Positions 5,240 to 12,045 of a stretch of DNA of 12,045 nucleotides are shown piece after piece (positions within the stretch are counted from its first letter, which is position 1; every line of letters starts with the position of its first letter). The DNA lies in assembly GCA_030589715.1 (NCBI GenBank), contig JAUUVE010000028.1, forward strand, positions 1-12,045, in the 5' to 3' direction. Position numbers and translations under genes: made by a program. The notes beneath the pieces are model-generated. The model was not told the origin of the DNA, made no database searches, and saw only the letters and a list, made by a program, of their open reading frames with translations. This DNA is from Desulfobacteraceae bacterium. Its GTDB lineage: Bacteria > Desulfobacterota > DSM-4660 > Desulfatiglandales > Desulfatiglandaceae.

Positions 5240-6445
5240 TCACGGGTAAGATGAACGCATGGCCGAGATAGCCCGGGGCAACAGGAGGACCGAGATAAAG
5301 ATGCAGATTGCAGCCCCTGAGAGCACGGTGAACAAGCCGTCGAAGCCCCATCGGGTATAAATCCATGCGATGAGGGGTACAGAAGAGGCCATGACCGAGA
5401 AGGCGACGATGTAGCGGAAGGCGTATACTCGGCTTCTCCACTCGCTTCGGGTGATTCGGCTAACCAACACGTCGTTAATGGGAATCTGGCCGAAGACAAC
5501 CAGCATGAAGGCCATAGCGACGAGAAGCGCACTCCAGCCCGTAATTCCCGGCATCACTGCAAAGAAAATTGCCTGGAGTCCGGTAACGAAGGCAAATACA
5601 GCTCGGACCGAAAAATGGTCCACTAAATACCCGACCACGAGCTGACCAAGAGCGGCGACTGCGAACACTATGAAGGCGTACCATCCCACAAGTGTGGCCG
5701 ATTGAGCCAGCACGGCAAGGCGCTCGTCAAAGACCTTGGGCAGGGCAAAGGTTGTGCTCTGGAAGACAAGCCCCCCGATCGCAGTGGAAAAGAAGATGAC
5801 AGCGAAAACACGGCCTAGGATGGCTCTATCTATCCCTTCCGTGTCTGCAGCCGCCTTGTCATCAACATGGAGGTGGGAAACCTTGGCATGTTTTGTCCGA
5901 ACCCCATATACGATCCCAGCATAGGAAAACCCTGTTGCGATGGAAACGATGCCTGGCCATATGAAGGCTGAACGCCAACCCGTCTGATCGATGAAAAACC
6001 CCGTGACGAGAGCCGCGCAGGCTACCCCCAGATTCCCATAAATCCCGTTAATGGCAAGCGGTACACCCGTATTCTCACGCCCTTGAACAACGAGCGCGAG
6101 ACCGACCGGGTGGTAGACGGCTGCGAAGATCCCAATAAAGGATAAGCCAATCGCAATTTGGAGCGGTGTTTCCGCAAGGGCCGAGCCGATTGAACTCAGG
6201 CCAATGCCAATGTAGAAGACAATCATCATGCCCTTGCGATTCCATTTGTCGGCACTCCAGCCTGCGGGCACTGCGCACACACCGAAGGCCACGAAGCCGG
6301 GCGTGGCATAGGGGATAAGCTCCGCATAGCTCATTCCCCATTCGTGGGAGAGTGTGAGCGCCGCCATCGTCGCAAAGACCAACATGAATAGGTGGTCGAA
6401 AAAATGGCCGATATTTAGAAAGAAAAAGTGGATTCGATTTACCAT
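5240..6445 (-). CDS. MFS transporter (fosmidomycin-resistance / NimT-like exporter)
   Basis: This integral membrane protein of 401 residues has about twelve hydrophobic segments in two halves, the usual major facilitator plan. The N-terminus NIGHFFDHLFMLVFATMAALTL and the loop PAGWSADKWNRKGMM (the MFS motif A region between helices 2 and 3) resemble Fsr-type drug exporters. A soluble central loop, KHAKVSHLHVDDKAAADTEG, separates the halves. I chose ATG 6445, preceded by GGGGG; an in-frame TTG at 6457, preceded by GGAGAAG, would add four residues. A short hairpin (CCCGTG-AAAA-CGCGGG, 5246-5231 on the minus strand) covers the stop codon. The gene is divergent from an AraC-type regulator, so it is probably induced by its own substrate, perhaps a toxic small molecule. 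The substrate is not determined. Confidence 0.9.
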   Translation of the reverse strand: MVNRIHFFFLNIGHFFDHLFMLVFATMAALTLSHEWGMSYAELIPYATPGFVAFGVCAVPAGWSADKWNRKGMMIVFYIGIGLSSIGSALAETPLQIAIGLSFIGIFAAVYHPVGLALVVQGRENTGVPLAINGIYGNLGVACAALVTGFFIDQTGWRSAFIWPGIVSIATGFSYAGIVYGVRTKHAKVSHLHVDDKAAADTEGIDRAILGRVFAVIFFSTAIGGLVFQSTTFALPKVFDERLAVLAQSATLVGWYAFIVFAVAALGQLVVGYLVDHFSVRAVFAFVTGLQAIFFAVMPGITGWSALLVAMAFMLVVFGQIPINDVLVSRITRSEWRSRVYAFRYIVAFSVMASSVPLIAWIYTRWGFDGLFTVLSGAAICIFISVLLLPRAISAMRSSYP

Positions 6446-6525
6446 GTCTGCCCCCAATATCGTAACTTCTCCGCAAAAGGAGATGATGTTTTGTTGAAGT
6501 TAACCCAGTTGATTCATCAAAAATA

Positions 6526-6592
6526 AGGTGTCAGGTGTCAGTGTTCAGGTCTTGAGATTTTCTGACACCTGACACCTGAAACCCGAACACTG
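6526..6592. repeat. Inverted repeat of GGTGTCAGGTGTCA in the divergent promoter region
   Basis: AGGTGTCAGGTGTCA (6526-6540) is the perfect reverse complement of 6563-6577, a 15-bp stem around a 22-base loop. A second word, GTGTTCAGGT (6541-6550), is complementary with one change to ACCCGAACAC (6581-6590). The element lies in the 223-base gap between the divergent MFS and AraC-type genes, so a regulatory role is possible. The same core recurs as an inverted pair at 11993-12043, which argues instead for a dispersed repeat family. Confidence 0.75.
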
Positions 6593-6668
6593 TTTTGGTC
6601 GCGGCCAAAGGCCTACATTGGCTTTATGGCTTGATTATAATTGAAAACAGAAATATCCTGCTTTCGCT

Positions 6669-7481
6669 ATGAAGACAAATAATATCGAAAACGAGACAAA
6701 AAACGGTTTCTTTGACCCTGTCCATGACATTACCAGCACCCCCCGGGCGTTAGTAGCAATGGCCAAGGATTTTCCAAACGGTCACCTTATACCGTTTCAT
6801 CGGCATGACCGTTCTCAACTCCTGTATGCTTCATCTGGTGTCATGACTGTTACCACTGCAAAAGGTATCTGGGTGGTGCCTCCACTCCGTGCTGTTTGGG
6901 TACCCGCCAACGTAGAACATCGAATAGTCTGCTCCGGACAATTGTCGATGCGCACCATTTATATCAACCCTGATGTTGCACCTGGGTTGCCACGAGAGTG
7001 CTGTGTCGTTTCAGTCCCACCACTGCTACGAGAACTCATTCTCTATGCAGTAACCTTACCGCGTCTGTATAAGCCTGCCAGTCCCGAAGAGAGAATCATG
7101 GGTGTTATTCTGGACTTAATTCAGACGCTCAAAGTAGCCCCCCTCGATCTTCCCATACCCAGAGATACTCGGCTTCAGAAGATATTTAATATGCTTACCG
7201 ATGATCCTTCCGATAATAGAACGCTGAAGGACTGGGGCAAAACAGTAGGAGCTACGAGCAGGACACTTGCTCGTCTTTTCCGGTCTGAGACGGGGATGAG
7301 CTTCCGACAATGGCGACAGCAGGTCAGAATCTTGGAGGCACTCAGCCGATTGGGACGGGAAGAGCCGGTCACAACTGTTGCATTGGATCTTGGCTATGAC
7401 AGCCCAAGCGCATTCATAGCGATGTTCAAAAAAGCTCTTGGAAGGACGCCCGGTCAATACTTCAAGGGCTCAGGCTTATAA
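6669..7481 (+). CDS. AraC-family transcriptional regulator, NimR-like (cupin sensor + HTH)
   Basis: This 270-residue DNA-binding regulator has an N-terminal cupin-type sensor domain (about 20-110) with PFHRHDRSQLLYASSGVM (H43, H45), IWVVPPLRAVWVPANVEH and a second His (H84), typical of the NimR (YeaM) branch of AraC regulators. A linker precedes two helix-turn-helix units at about 186-206 (LKDWGKTVGATSRTLARLF) and 235-256, with the AraC C-terminal signature ALDLGYDSPSAFIAMFKKALGRTPGQYF. The neighbouring divergent gene encodes an MFS exporter. In E. coli, NimR represses the divergent exporter gene nimT, and the same logic is likely here. There is no clear ribosome-binding site before ATG 6669, so the start could differ slightly. 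A 6-bp hairpin (7496-7511) lies just past the stop codon. Confidence 0.92.
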   Translation: MKTNNIENETKNGFFDPVHDITSTPRALVAMAKDFPNGHLIPFHRHDRSQLLYASSGVMTVTTAKGIWVVPPLRAVWVPANVEHRIVCSGQLSMRTIYINPDVAPGLPRECCVVSVPPLLRELILYAVTLPRLYKPASPEERIMGVILDLIQTLKVAPLDLPIPRDTRLQKIFNMLTDDPSDNRTLKDWGKTVGATSRTLARLFRSETGMSFRQWRQQVRILEALSRLGREEPVTTVALDLGYDSPSAFIAMFKKALGRTPGQYFKGSGL

Positions 7482-7526
7482 TACAAACATTATTGACTTG
7501 GGGTACCAAGTAACAGAGGATCGGAA

Positions 7527-7745
7527 TTATTGTTTTTGATTTCTTAAGCCTAAGATCGTCAGATCAAAGGTCTCTATCCTCTTGGTGATCGCCGCGAGAG
7601 TTTCCCTCTTTCTCATCTTTCGGAGGAGCTTTCTTTTGTGCTGGTCAAAACCATGGGGGTTAAGGAAGTTCCGGCAGTCTGAGATCAGGGTCAGACCGAA
7701 TGCAACGCCCGGATACCGTACATCCCCATCTCCTTCTCTTGTTAT
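7527..7745 (-). other. Open 72-codon frame without a start codon (possible gene remnant)
   Basis: On the minus strand beyond the methyltransferase stop, a frame stays open from a TAA at 7746-7748 to a TAA at 7527-7529. It has no ATG, GTG or TTG in its first half. The predicted residues include DCRNFLNPHGFDQHKRKLLR and a basic amphipathic tail (KRETLAAITKRIETF), which look more like protein than random DNA. I do not recognise a family. It may be the 3' remnant of a decayed gene, or chance. Otherwise the gap 7482-7741 shows only the small hairpin at 7496-7511. Confidence 0.25.
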
Positions 7746-8515
7746 TTACGGGCGATCACGATCATACGATGGGTCATACAGCCGTAGTCTCCTTTTCGGT
7801 CATAGGTGAAAAAATCCTTCTGAATATCCACGGTGTTGAAACCGGCCGATACCAGCATTCTCATTATTTTTTTGGTGCTGTAAAGCCGGGTGCTGTATGT
7901 TTCATCCCTGATCAGGCCTCTCATCTTGGAGACAACCACTTCTCGCGTATACAGGATATCACCATCGAGGTGCCTTTGGCGGCAGACGAGAATCTCGTCG
8001 TTCGCCTCATGCCAGGATTGCGGGGTGAAATCCTTCAGAAGGTGTTCCTTGTCCGGGAGGTCAAGGAAAAACGAGCCCTCGGGCTTGAGAAGTCGATACG
8101 CTTCATTGAGTATCTTTTGATCTTCATTCTGATCCACAAAATAGCCGAACGAACTGCCCATGACAATGATGGTAGTAAAACTACGGCTGGGAAGCCCCGT
8201 ATCCCGGGCGTCTTTTCGAATAAACCGGGTATTGAGGCCTTCCCTCTTCGCCCTTTCCATCCCCAGCTCTACAAGAAACTTTGAGTAATCTAGGACGGTG
8301 ACATCCTGAAATCCGCGACGGGAGAGTTCAAGAGAGTGACGTCCTTGACCCCCGCACAGATCCAGAATCGAAAAGGATTTTTCCAGACCTAAGACATGCT
8401 CTAAGAGATCCACCTCCTTACATGTCAGGTGCTCGTCACAAACGGAACGGGCATCGGTAATAAGATAGGTCTCATCGAACATTCTTTCCCACCATTCCGG
8501 ATCGAATTTCGCCAC
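7742..8515 (-). CDS. Class I SAM-dependent methyltransferase
   Basis: The 257-residue protein has the Rossmann-type SAM-binding fold. Motif I is ILDLCGGQGRHSLELSRRG (50-68), the acidic residue closing strand 2 is D76 in TVLDYS, and later motifs include FIRKDARDTGLP and TTIIVMGSSFGYF. The N-terminus (FDPEWWERMFDETYL) is common in small-molecule methyltransferases of this group. The start is GTG 8515, immediately after the TAG of the upstream ATP-grasp gene with no intervening base. A GAGGTG ribosome-binding site lies inside the last codons of that gene, so the two are co-transcribed and probably translationally coupled. This suggests the methyltransferase modifies the product or substrate of the ATP-grasp protein; the acceptor is unknown. 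Confidence 0.9.
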   Translation of the reverse strand: MAKFDPEWWERMFDETYLITDARSVCDEHLTCKEVDLLEHVLGLEKSFSILDLCGGQGRHSLELSRRGFQDVTVLDYSKFLVELGMERAKREGLNTRFIRKDARDTGLPSRSFTTIIVMGSSFGYFVDQNEDQKILNEAYRLLKPEGSFFLDLPDKEHLLKDFTPQSWHEANDEILVCRQRHLDGDILYTREVVVSKMRGLIRDETYSTRLYSTKKIMRMLVSAGFNTVDIQKDFFTYDRKGDYGCMTHRMIVIARK

Positions 8516-9913
8516 CTAAGACACCTCATTCATCTGGTCCGCTCCAAAGCTGAACAGCCCATCAGAGACCATGAGGGCAGGACTGCCCCGCCAGGGCTGA
8601 GTCATGGCCAACTCTTTCTCCTCATCTCTTATCCTCACCACATGGTCCAGGCGGCCTTTACGCCATATCCCTTCCAGTCTGAGGGCATCTTGCCAGAGAT
8701 TGTGGGCATACTGCTTGAGTTCGGCGATGTGATCCAGGGTCAATAACCTCGGCCTGAGGGTGATCATGATGGGGCCCAGGAGATAGGTAAAGCCCATGCC
8801 GATGGCTTTACGGTTCACCTCGTTCTGTATCTGTACAAAGGCCTGATAGCCGAGCTTGAGAAGGGCGTCGTTGATCCTGTCTACGGCCTCCCTTGGGGTT
8901 ATGTGGCTTCTCAGGACGGCAATAGGCTGGATTCCCCCGCCGGAACCCACGTTGGTTGGAACGCCACCAAACCGGGCCAGGAAACCCTGGAGGCCTCCAT
9001 CCGTGATGAAACAGCGGAAATCGGTCTGCCACTCTTTGAGATACAAGGACCTTTCTTCGAGGAGGGGCCATGTGCTTTGCTCGGACCAGAGCCCCAGGGG
9101 GATAAGCTGCTGAACTATATAATCTCCCGCATCCAGCGCGGTCTGAATGTGTTTTTTGGGATTTTCCTTCTTATATCCCACAAAGATACCATGCCCAGAG
9201 TACCCATGAGCCGGCTTCAGGACCAGGTTCTCCCATTGGGTTTCAGTCCAGGAGACCAGATCCTCGATGGGTTCTCCCTGAGGGCCTGTGGTTTTGCGAG
9301 AATAGAATTGTCGAGTCCATGGCGTGTGCTTGACAGTGTCCTCACTGAGCTGTTCCCTGTGGGTTTCGGTTATGACCTCGAAAAGCCCTTTGGCGCCAAG
9401 AGGTTCCATACCGCGGGGATTGACAAGAATGCCCTGTCGGATGGCCTCCTGAATAGGCTCGATGTCCTCATCCTTGGCGATCTTAAATAGGACATTCATA
9501 TTAAAATCCATAAAGATGACCGTTGCTTCTTCACCTTTGCAATGGACTTTCCCATTTTTTAATGAAAGGTGGCCGGGGCCTGCCAGAGAGGCCTTAACTC
9601 CATCCAGCGTGTTCAAATAGCTCACAAAATTCTTGTTTTCAAGCACCACCTCCAGGGTCTCTGTTTCGGCCAGCAGCACGGCATGCACAGCATTTTTGCC
9701 GTGACGGTTTTCGTGGGCGCGCAGGATCATTTGTGCAAATCCCGGGACGGCATTGATCTGGGGGTTTTCAAAATCGATATCCACACCCACTTCAATATTT
9801 TCCGAGACAAGAGACCATGCCATTTTCCCGAGAATCTGGGCTATGCGCTGATATTCCCAGCCTCCGGGACTGCCCATGTTCCATTCACCGTTATAGCCTT
9901 TAACGATTTTCAT
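8516..9913 (-). CDS. ATP-grasp-like protein (circularly-permuted type suspected), function unknown
   Basis: This 465-residue soluble protein contains LVLKPAHGYSGHGIFVG (K233; Gly-rich loop 237-242), which matches the nucleotide-binding loop of ATP-grasp carboxylate-amine ligases. DFRCFITDGGLQGFLARFGGVPTN and GSGGGIQP (298-330) resemble the later active-site region of the circularly-permuted ATP-grasp type 2 group. Residues 1-215 show no motif I know, although MKIVKGYNGEW and the acidic GVDIDFEN stand out. Members of this broad class activate a carboxylate with ATP and join it to an amine or thiol. ATG 9913 follows AAGGAT at good spacing. The directly abutting methyltransferase gene points to a two-step modification pathway. 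The exact family and substrate are not certain. Confidence 0.75.
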   Translation of the reverse strand: MKIVKGYNGEWNMGSPGGWEYQRIAQILGKMAWSLVSENIEVGVDIDFENPQINAVPGFAQMILRAHENRHGKNAVHAVLLAETETLEVVLENKNFVSYLNTLDGVKASLAGPGHLSLKNGKVHCKGEEATVIFMDFNMNVLFKIAKDEDIEPIQEAIRQGILVNPRGMEPLGAKGLFEVITETHREQLSEDTVKHTPWTRQFYSRKTTGPQGEPIEDLVSWTETQWENLVLKPAHGYSGHGIFVGYKKENPKKHIQTALDAGDYIVQQLIPLGLWSEQSTWPLLEERSLYLKEWQTDFRCFITDGGLQGFLARFGGVPTNVGSGGGIQPIAVLRSHITPREAVDRINDALLKLGYQAFVQIQNEVNRKAIGMGFTYLLGPIMITLRPRLLTLDHIAELKQYAHNLWQDALRLEGIWRKGRLDHVVRIRDEEKELAMTQPWRGSPALMVSDGLFSFGADQMNEVS

Positions 9914-10082
9914 TAATTATCCTTGCCCTTGGAGGTTAGGCCGGTTTGCCGGTTGAGCCTGTTAGCCGGTCCAGTTTAGCACCTTAGGCTCTCATTTATA
10001 ACGCACTTATTTGACTTAAAAAAGGAAATTTTAGGGTATTTCCCAAAGGCAACCAGATGTTAATAGCCGGTAAAGCGAAACA

Positions 10083-11699
10083 TCAGTGGCCGCGATCTGT
10101 TTTCAAAAGGGCTTCCATGCGATTTTCCACGAGATGGAAGGGGATCTGACCACCCTCCAGAAGCGTATCATGAAAAGATTTTAGATCCAGATACGGCGAG
10201 AACTGATCACGCAGTCGATTGATCTCGCACATGCCGATGAAATAACAGAGTTGATATCCGGGCGTCATGCAGAAGCGGCGTACCTGACGCTCGGCCCTTG
10301 AAGAGGAGAATCCGAGGGCGGTGATCTCTTTTGCAGCTTGATTTGGTGAGATCATCCCTGTTTGGAGTTTGACATCAAGTATGGCTCTCAAATCACGCCA
10401 GAGTTGGCGTTTTAACTGAACAAGCTGCTGCCGCGGATTCTGAACGTATCCGAACTCATCCAGAAGTGTCTCCGCATAGCATGCCCATCCCTCGTAAAAG
10501 AGAGGCGATTCGATCTGCCTGCGTATCGGGTTCGGATGATGAATTCTGAGATGATCCAGTATGTGGTGACCCGGATAAGTCTCGTGGGCTGAAAGATAGG
10601 GACAATGACCGGCGATCAACGCCAGGTCATCCTGTCCCGGTGTGATATAAAAAACGCCTTGTCCATTTTTACGGCCCGTGAGCGGTGCCCTGTAGGAGGC
10701 CGTGGCCCTGAGGGATTGGAGGTACGATGGGGTTTGGCGCACCACGATCCTTTCACAAGGGGGTAAGGTGATCACATCCTTGGAATAGATGAATCGCCGC
10801 AGGGCCTCAACCTCTTTTTGGTATAGGGCCAGGACATCCTCCTTTGATGATACCTGGGGAAACTTATCATAGATGAGAACATTCCACGGTTTGTCTGGAT
10901 CTATTTGACCGGCTAAAGCGTGGAGTCTTTCCTGCGTCCGCATAGAGGCATCATGGGCGATACGGAGGATCTCCTCCGGGGATCTTGAATAACGCCAGCT
11001 AAGGGTGAGGATTTTTTGAAGGCCCTCCTCTCCAATGGCGAAGGATTTCACTGTAGGCAAGGCAAGCAGGTATTTTTTATATTGATCCCATGCCCTCAAG
11101 ACCACTCCCTGTTTTTTGATAAGCTCTTCATCTTCTCCTAACTGTTCCATAATGAAGGCATGAATATCATGTTTGAAGTAATCAAGGGCATCCTGGGTCA
11201 TGTCCAGGGCCACCTTGAGGGCCATTTCGGAAGGATTATGGAGGTTATGAGAGGCAACGCTGAGAAAATTCGGGATCTGGTCAAACAGGGATAGAAGGTC
11301 CGATCTCATATGGGCTTGCGCTCTGTTTTCCTGGGAAAGCATTTGATCTATGGCGAAAAGTGGAATCTTGACGTAAAGTGTGGGGTCCTTTTTCCATACT
11401 TTAAAGTCATCGAACTCCCTGATAAAGCTTTCCATACTTTGTTTGAGCAGGTGAAGGTCAATTTTTTCCTCAAGATCATGGGCCAATTCAGAAGGAATTT
11501 TTACCAAGAGGCGGCGAAGGTATTTGACATGATCCTGAATTTTATCTTGCCGCAAGTCATCCAGGGTGTTTAGATGTTCAATAGCCGTCTCTGAGCGGGG
11601 AAAGAAGTAGAATTCGTCACTGGCGCACTGCTGGGGGAAATGTGTTCCCAAGTATTGGAAATAATCCCGGGCGATCAATTCGAGGAGGTTTTCCTTCAT
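10083..11699 (-). CDS. DUF885-family protein, predicted zinc metallopeptidase
   Basis: The 538-residue protein is mostly helical and carries the DUF885 hallmark HETYPGHH at 372-379, followed by ESPLFYEGWACYAE (397-410, E403 and E410). Together these are expected to form a zinc site of a gluzincin-like carboxypeptidase. The preceding segment, GVFYITPGQDDLALIAGHCPYLSAHE, also fits the family, as does the C-terminal stretch RRFCMTPGYQLCYFIGM. There is no signal peptide, so a cytoplasmic enzyme is likely; many family members are instead exported. ATG 11699 has only a weak, distant GGAG upstream. A 169-base gap separates it from the ATP-grasp gene on the same strand, so co-transcription is possible but not shown. 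Substrate unknown. Confidence 0.85.
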   Translation of the reverse strand: MKENLLELIARDYFQYLGTHFPQQCASDEFYFFPRSETAIEHLNTLDDLRQDKIQDHVKYLRRLLVKIPSELAHDLEEKIDLHLLKQSMESFIREFDDFKVWKKDPTLYVKIPLFAIDQMLSQENRAQAHMRSDLLSLFDQIPNFLSVASHNLHNPSEMALKVALDMTQDALDYFKHDIHAFIMEQLGEDEELIKKQGVVLRAWDQYKKYLLALPTVKSFAIGEEGLQKILTLSWRYSRSPEEILRIAHDASMRTQERLHALAGQIDPDKPWNVLIYDKFPQVSSKEDVLALYQKEVEALRRFIYSKDVITLPPCERIVVRQTPSYLQSLRATASYRAPLTGRKNGQGVFYITPGQDDLALIAGHCPYLSAHETYPGHHILDHLRIHHPNPIRRQIESPLFYEGWACYAETLLDEFGYVQNPRQQLVQLKRQLWRDLRAILDVKLQTGMISPNQAAKEITALGFSSSRAERQVRRFCMTPGYQLCYFIGMCEINRLRDQFSPYLDLKSFHDTLLEGGQIPFHLVENRMEALLKTDRGH

Positions 11700-11833
11700 G
11701 GAATAGGATCACGCTCCGTTCATGTTTTCATATTTGCAAAACCCCACCCTCAATGAGTAACGGCGTAATCAGGTGCGTAACAGATCTTTTACCCTATTAA
11801 AAGGTTGAAAGATGATGAAAACCGATTAATAAC

Positions 11834-11932
11834 TTAGAATAACTTGACAGGTCCCAGGATGCCAATATCGCCGGTAATGTACACGGGGGCGTTGTCATAG
11901 GTCGGGGGACGTTGTTGAATTTGATGAATTAT
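11834..11932 (-). pseudogene. Possible 3' remnant of an unidentified gene
   Basis: A 32-codon frame without a start codon ends at TAA 11836-11834. Its residues end in YDNAPVYITGDIGILGPVKLF, which has the hydrophobic and glycine pattern of a genuine protein C-terminus. I cannot assign a family. It may be the tail of a truncated gene, or chance. Confidence 0.25.
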
Positions 11933-11944
11933 TTAGCTGCCCTC

Positions 11945-11988
11945 TCAGCATCTTGGAAAGGACAGATGCTGAAACCCCCACATGGGGG
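11945..11988. repeat. Two consecutive hairpins
   Basis: TCAGCATCT (11945-11953) and AGATGCTGA (11964-11972) form a perfect 9-bp stem around a 10-base loop. Two bases later CCCCC (11975-11979) and GGGGG (11984-11988) form a second stem around ACAT. They resemble tandem terminator or attenuator stems, but no run of T follows on either strand. Confidence 0.6.
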
Positions 11989-11992
11989 AAGG

Positions 11993-12043
11993 GGTGTCAG
12001 GCCTCAGTAATAAGCGATTTGTTGAATGTTGAGACCTGACACC
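11993..12043. repeat. Second copy of the GGTGTCAGG inverted repeat
   Basis: GGTGTCAGGCCTCA (11993-12006) pairs with TGAGACCTGACACC (12030-12043) with one mismatch, around a 23-base loop. The core GGTGTCAGG/CCTGACACC is the same as in the inverted repeat at 6526-6592, identifying a repeat family in this genome. Confidence 0.7.
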
Positions 12044-12045
12044 TC

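Larger units (their letters stand above)
11700..12045. other. Upstream region of the DUF885 gene with hairpins and a possible gene remnant
   Basis: No complete gene is visible in these 346 bases. They hold a short open frame that looks like a C-terminal remnant (11834-11932, minus), tandem hairpins (11945-11988) and a copy of the GGTGTCAGG inverted repeat (11993-12043), each listed separately. The promoter of the minus-strand DUF885 gene should lie here, but I could not pick a convincing -35/-10 pair. Confidence 0.5.

Noticed and set aside
5192..5242. Possible read-through of the MFS gene stop (TGA at 5242-5240) into a further 16-codon frame
   Set aside because: The extension has no family similarity, the protein already has normal MFS length, and the residue at the stop is not a position where Cys is expected.
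7685..7729. ATG with a good GGAG site just after the methyltransferase stop, followed by two TGAs spaced U-P-U on the minus strand
   Set aside because: The spacing is UxU, the flanking residues match no redox family, and the frame soon ends without any recognisable domain, so a third selenoprotein is not supported.
8903..9490. 195-codon plus-strand frame inside the ATP-grasp gene
   Set aside because: It is fully antisense to a gene with clear ATP-grasp motifs, and its own translation shows no domain features; it is a codon-bias shadow.
9940..9971. Three GCCGGTT-like words upstream of the ATP-grasp gene
   Set aside because: They are short, unevenly spaced and not symmetrical; I could not distinguish them from chance.

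Overview
The window reads as a chromosomal segment of an anaerobic bacterium of the Desulfobacterota (deltaproteobacterial) type. This is inferred from gene style, dispersed intergenic repeats and above all from apparent selenocysteine (Sec) coding; no rRNA or other phylogenetic marker is present. No tRNA, rRNA, CRISPR array or intact mobile element was seen.

Layout. Positions 1-1011 (minus strand) hold the start of a second permease gene cut by the window edge and a complete DppB/OppB-type ABC permease. A gene-free stretch (1012-1499) carries a 192-bp nested inverted repeat and other hairpins. A metallo-beta-lactamase-fold hydrolase follows (1500-2501, minus). The next gap (2502-3118) contains a truncated 3' end of an alpha/beta hydrolase gene (2782-3003, plus). 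Plus-strand genes at 3119-5135 form a probable three-gene operon: an alpha/beta hydrolase and two genes that conventional gene calling would truncate because they contain in-frame TGA codons. A divergent pair comes next, an MFS exporter (5240-6445, minus) and an AraC-family regulator (6669-7481, plus), resembling the nimT/nimR arrangement. The right part is minus-strand: a DUF885-type metallopeptidase (10083-11699), a circularly-permuted ATP-grasp-like protein (8516-9913) and a SAM-dependent methyltransferase (7742-8515) whose GTG start abuts the ATP-grasp stop codon.

Main discovery. Reading TGA as Sec at 4103, 4112 and 4493 restores one 165-residue protein (4049-4546). It has an N-terminal heavy-metal-associated (HMA) domain whose CxxC metal site is UxxU, followed by a CopZ-type Cys-rich, BFD-like iron-sulfur domain whose terminal CC pair is UC. 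The next gene (4593-5135) likewise becomes whole when TGAs at 4710 and 4719 are read through, giving a thioredoxin-like protein with a T-U-P-G-U motif. All five interruptions are TGA and none is TAA or TAG. Four sit in CxxC-type positions and one in the CC position of the CopZ-type domain, and each group is followed by a plausible bacterial SECIS hairpin. The pair suggests a selenium-dependent metal-handling or thiol/selenol redox system encoded with an alpha/beta hydrolase; its substrate is unknown.
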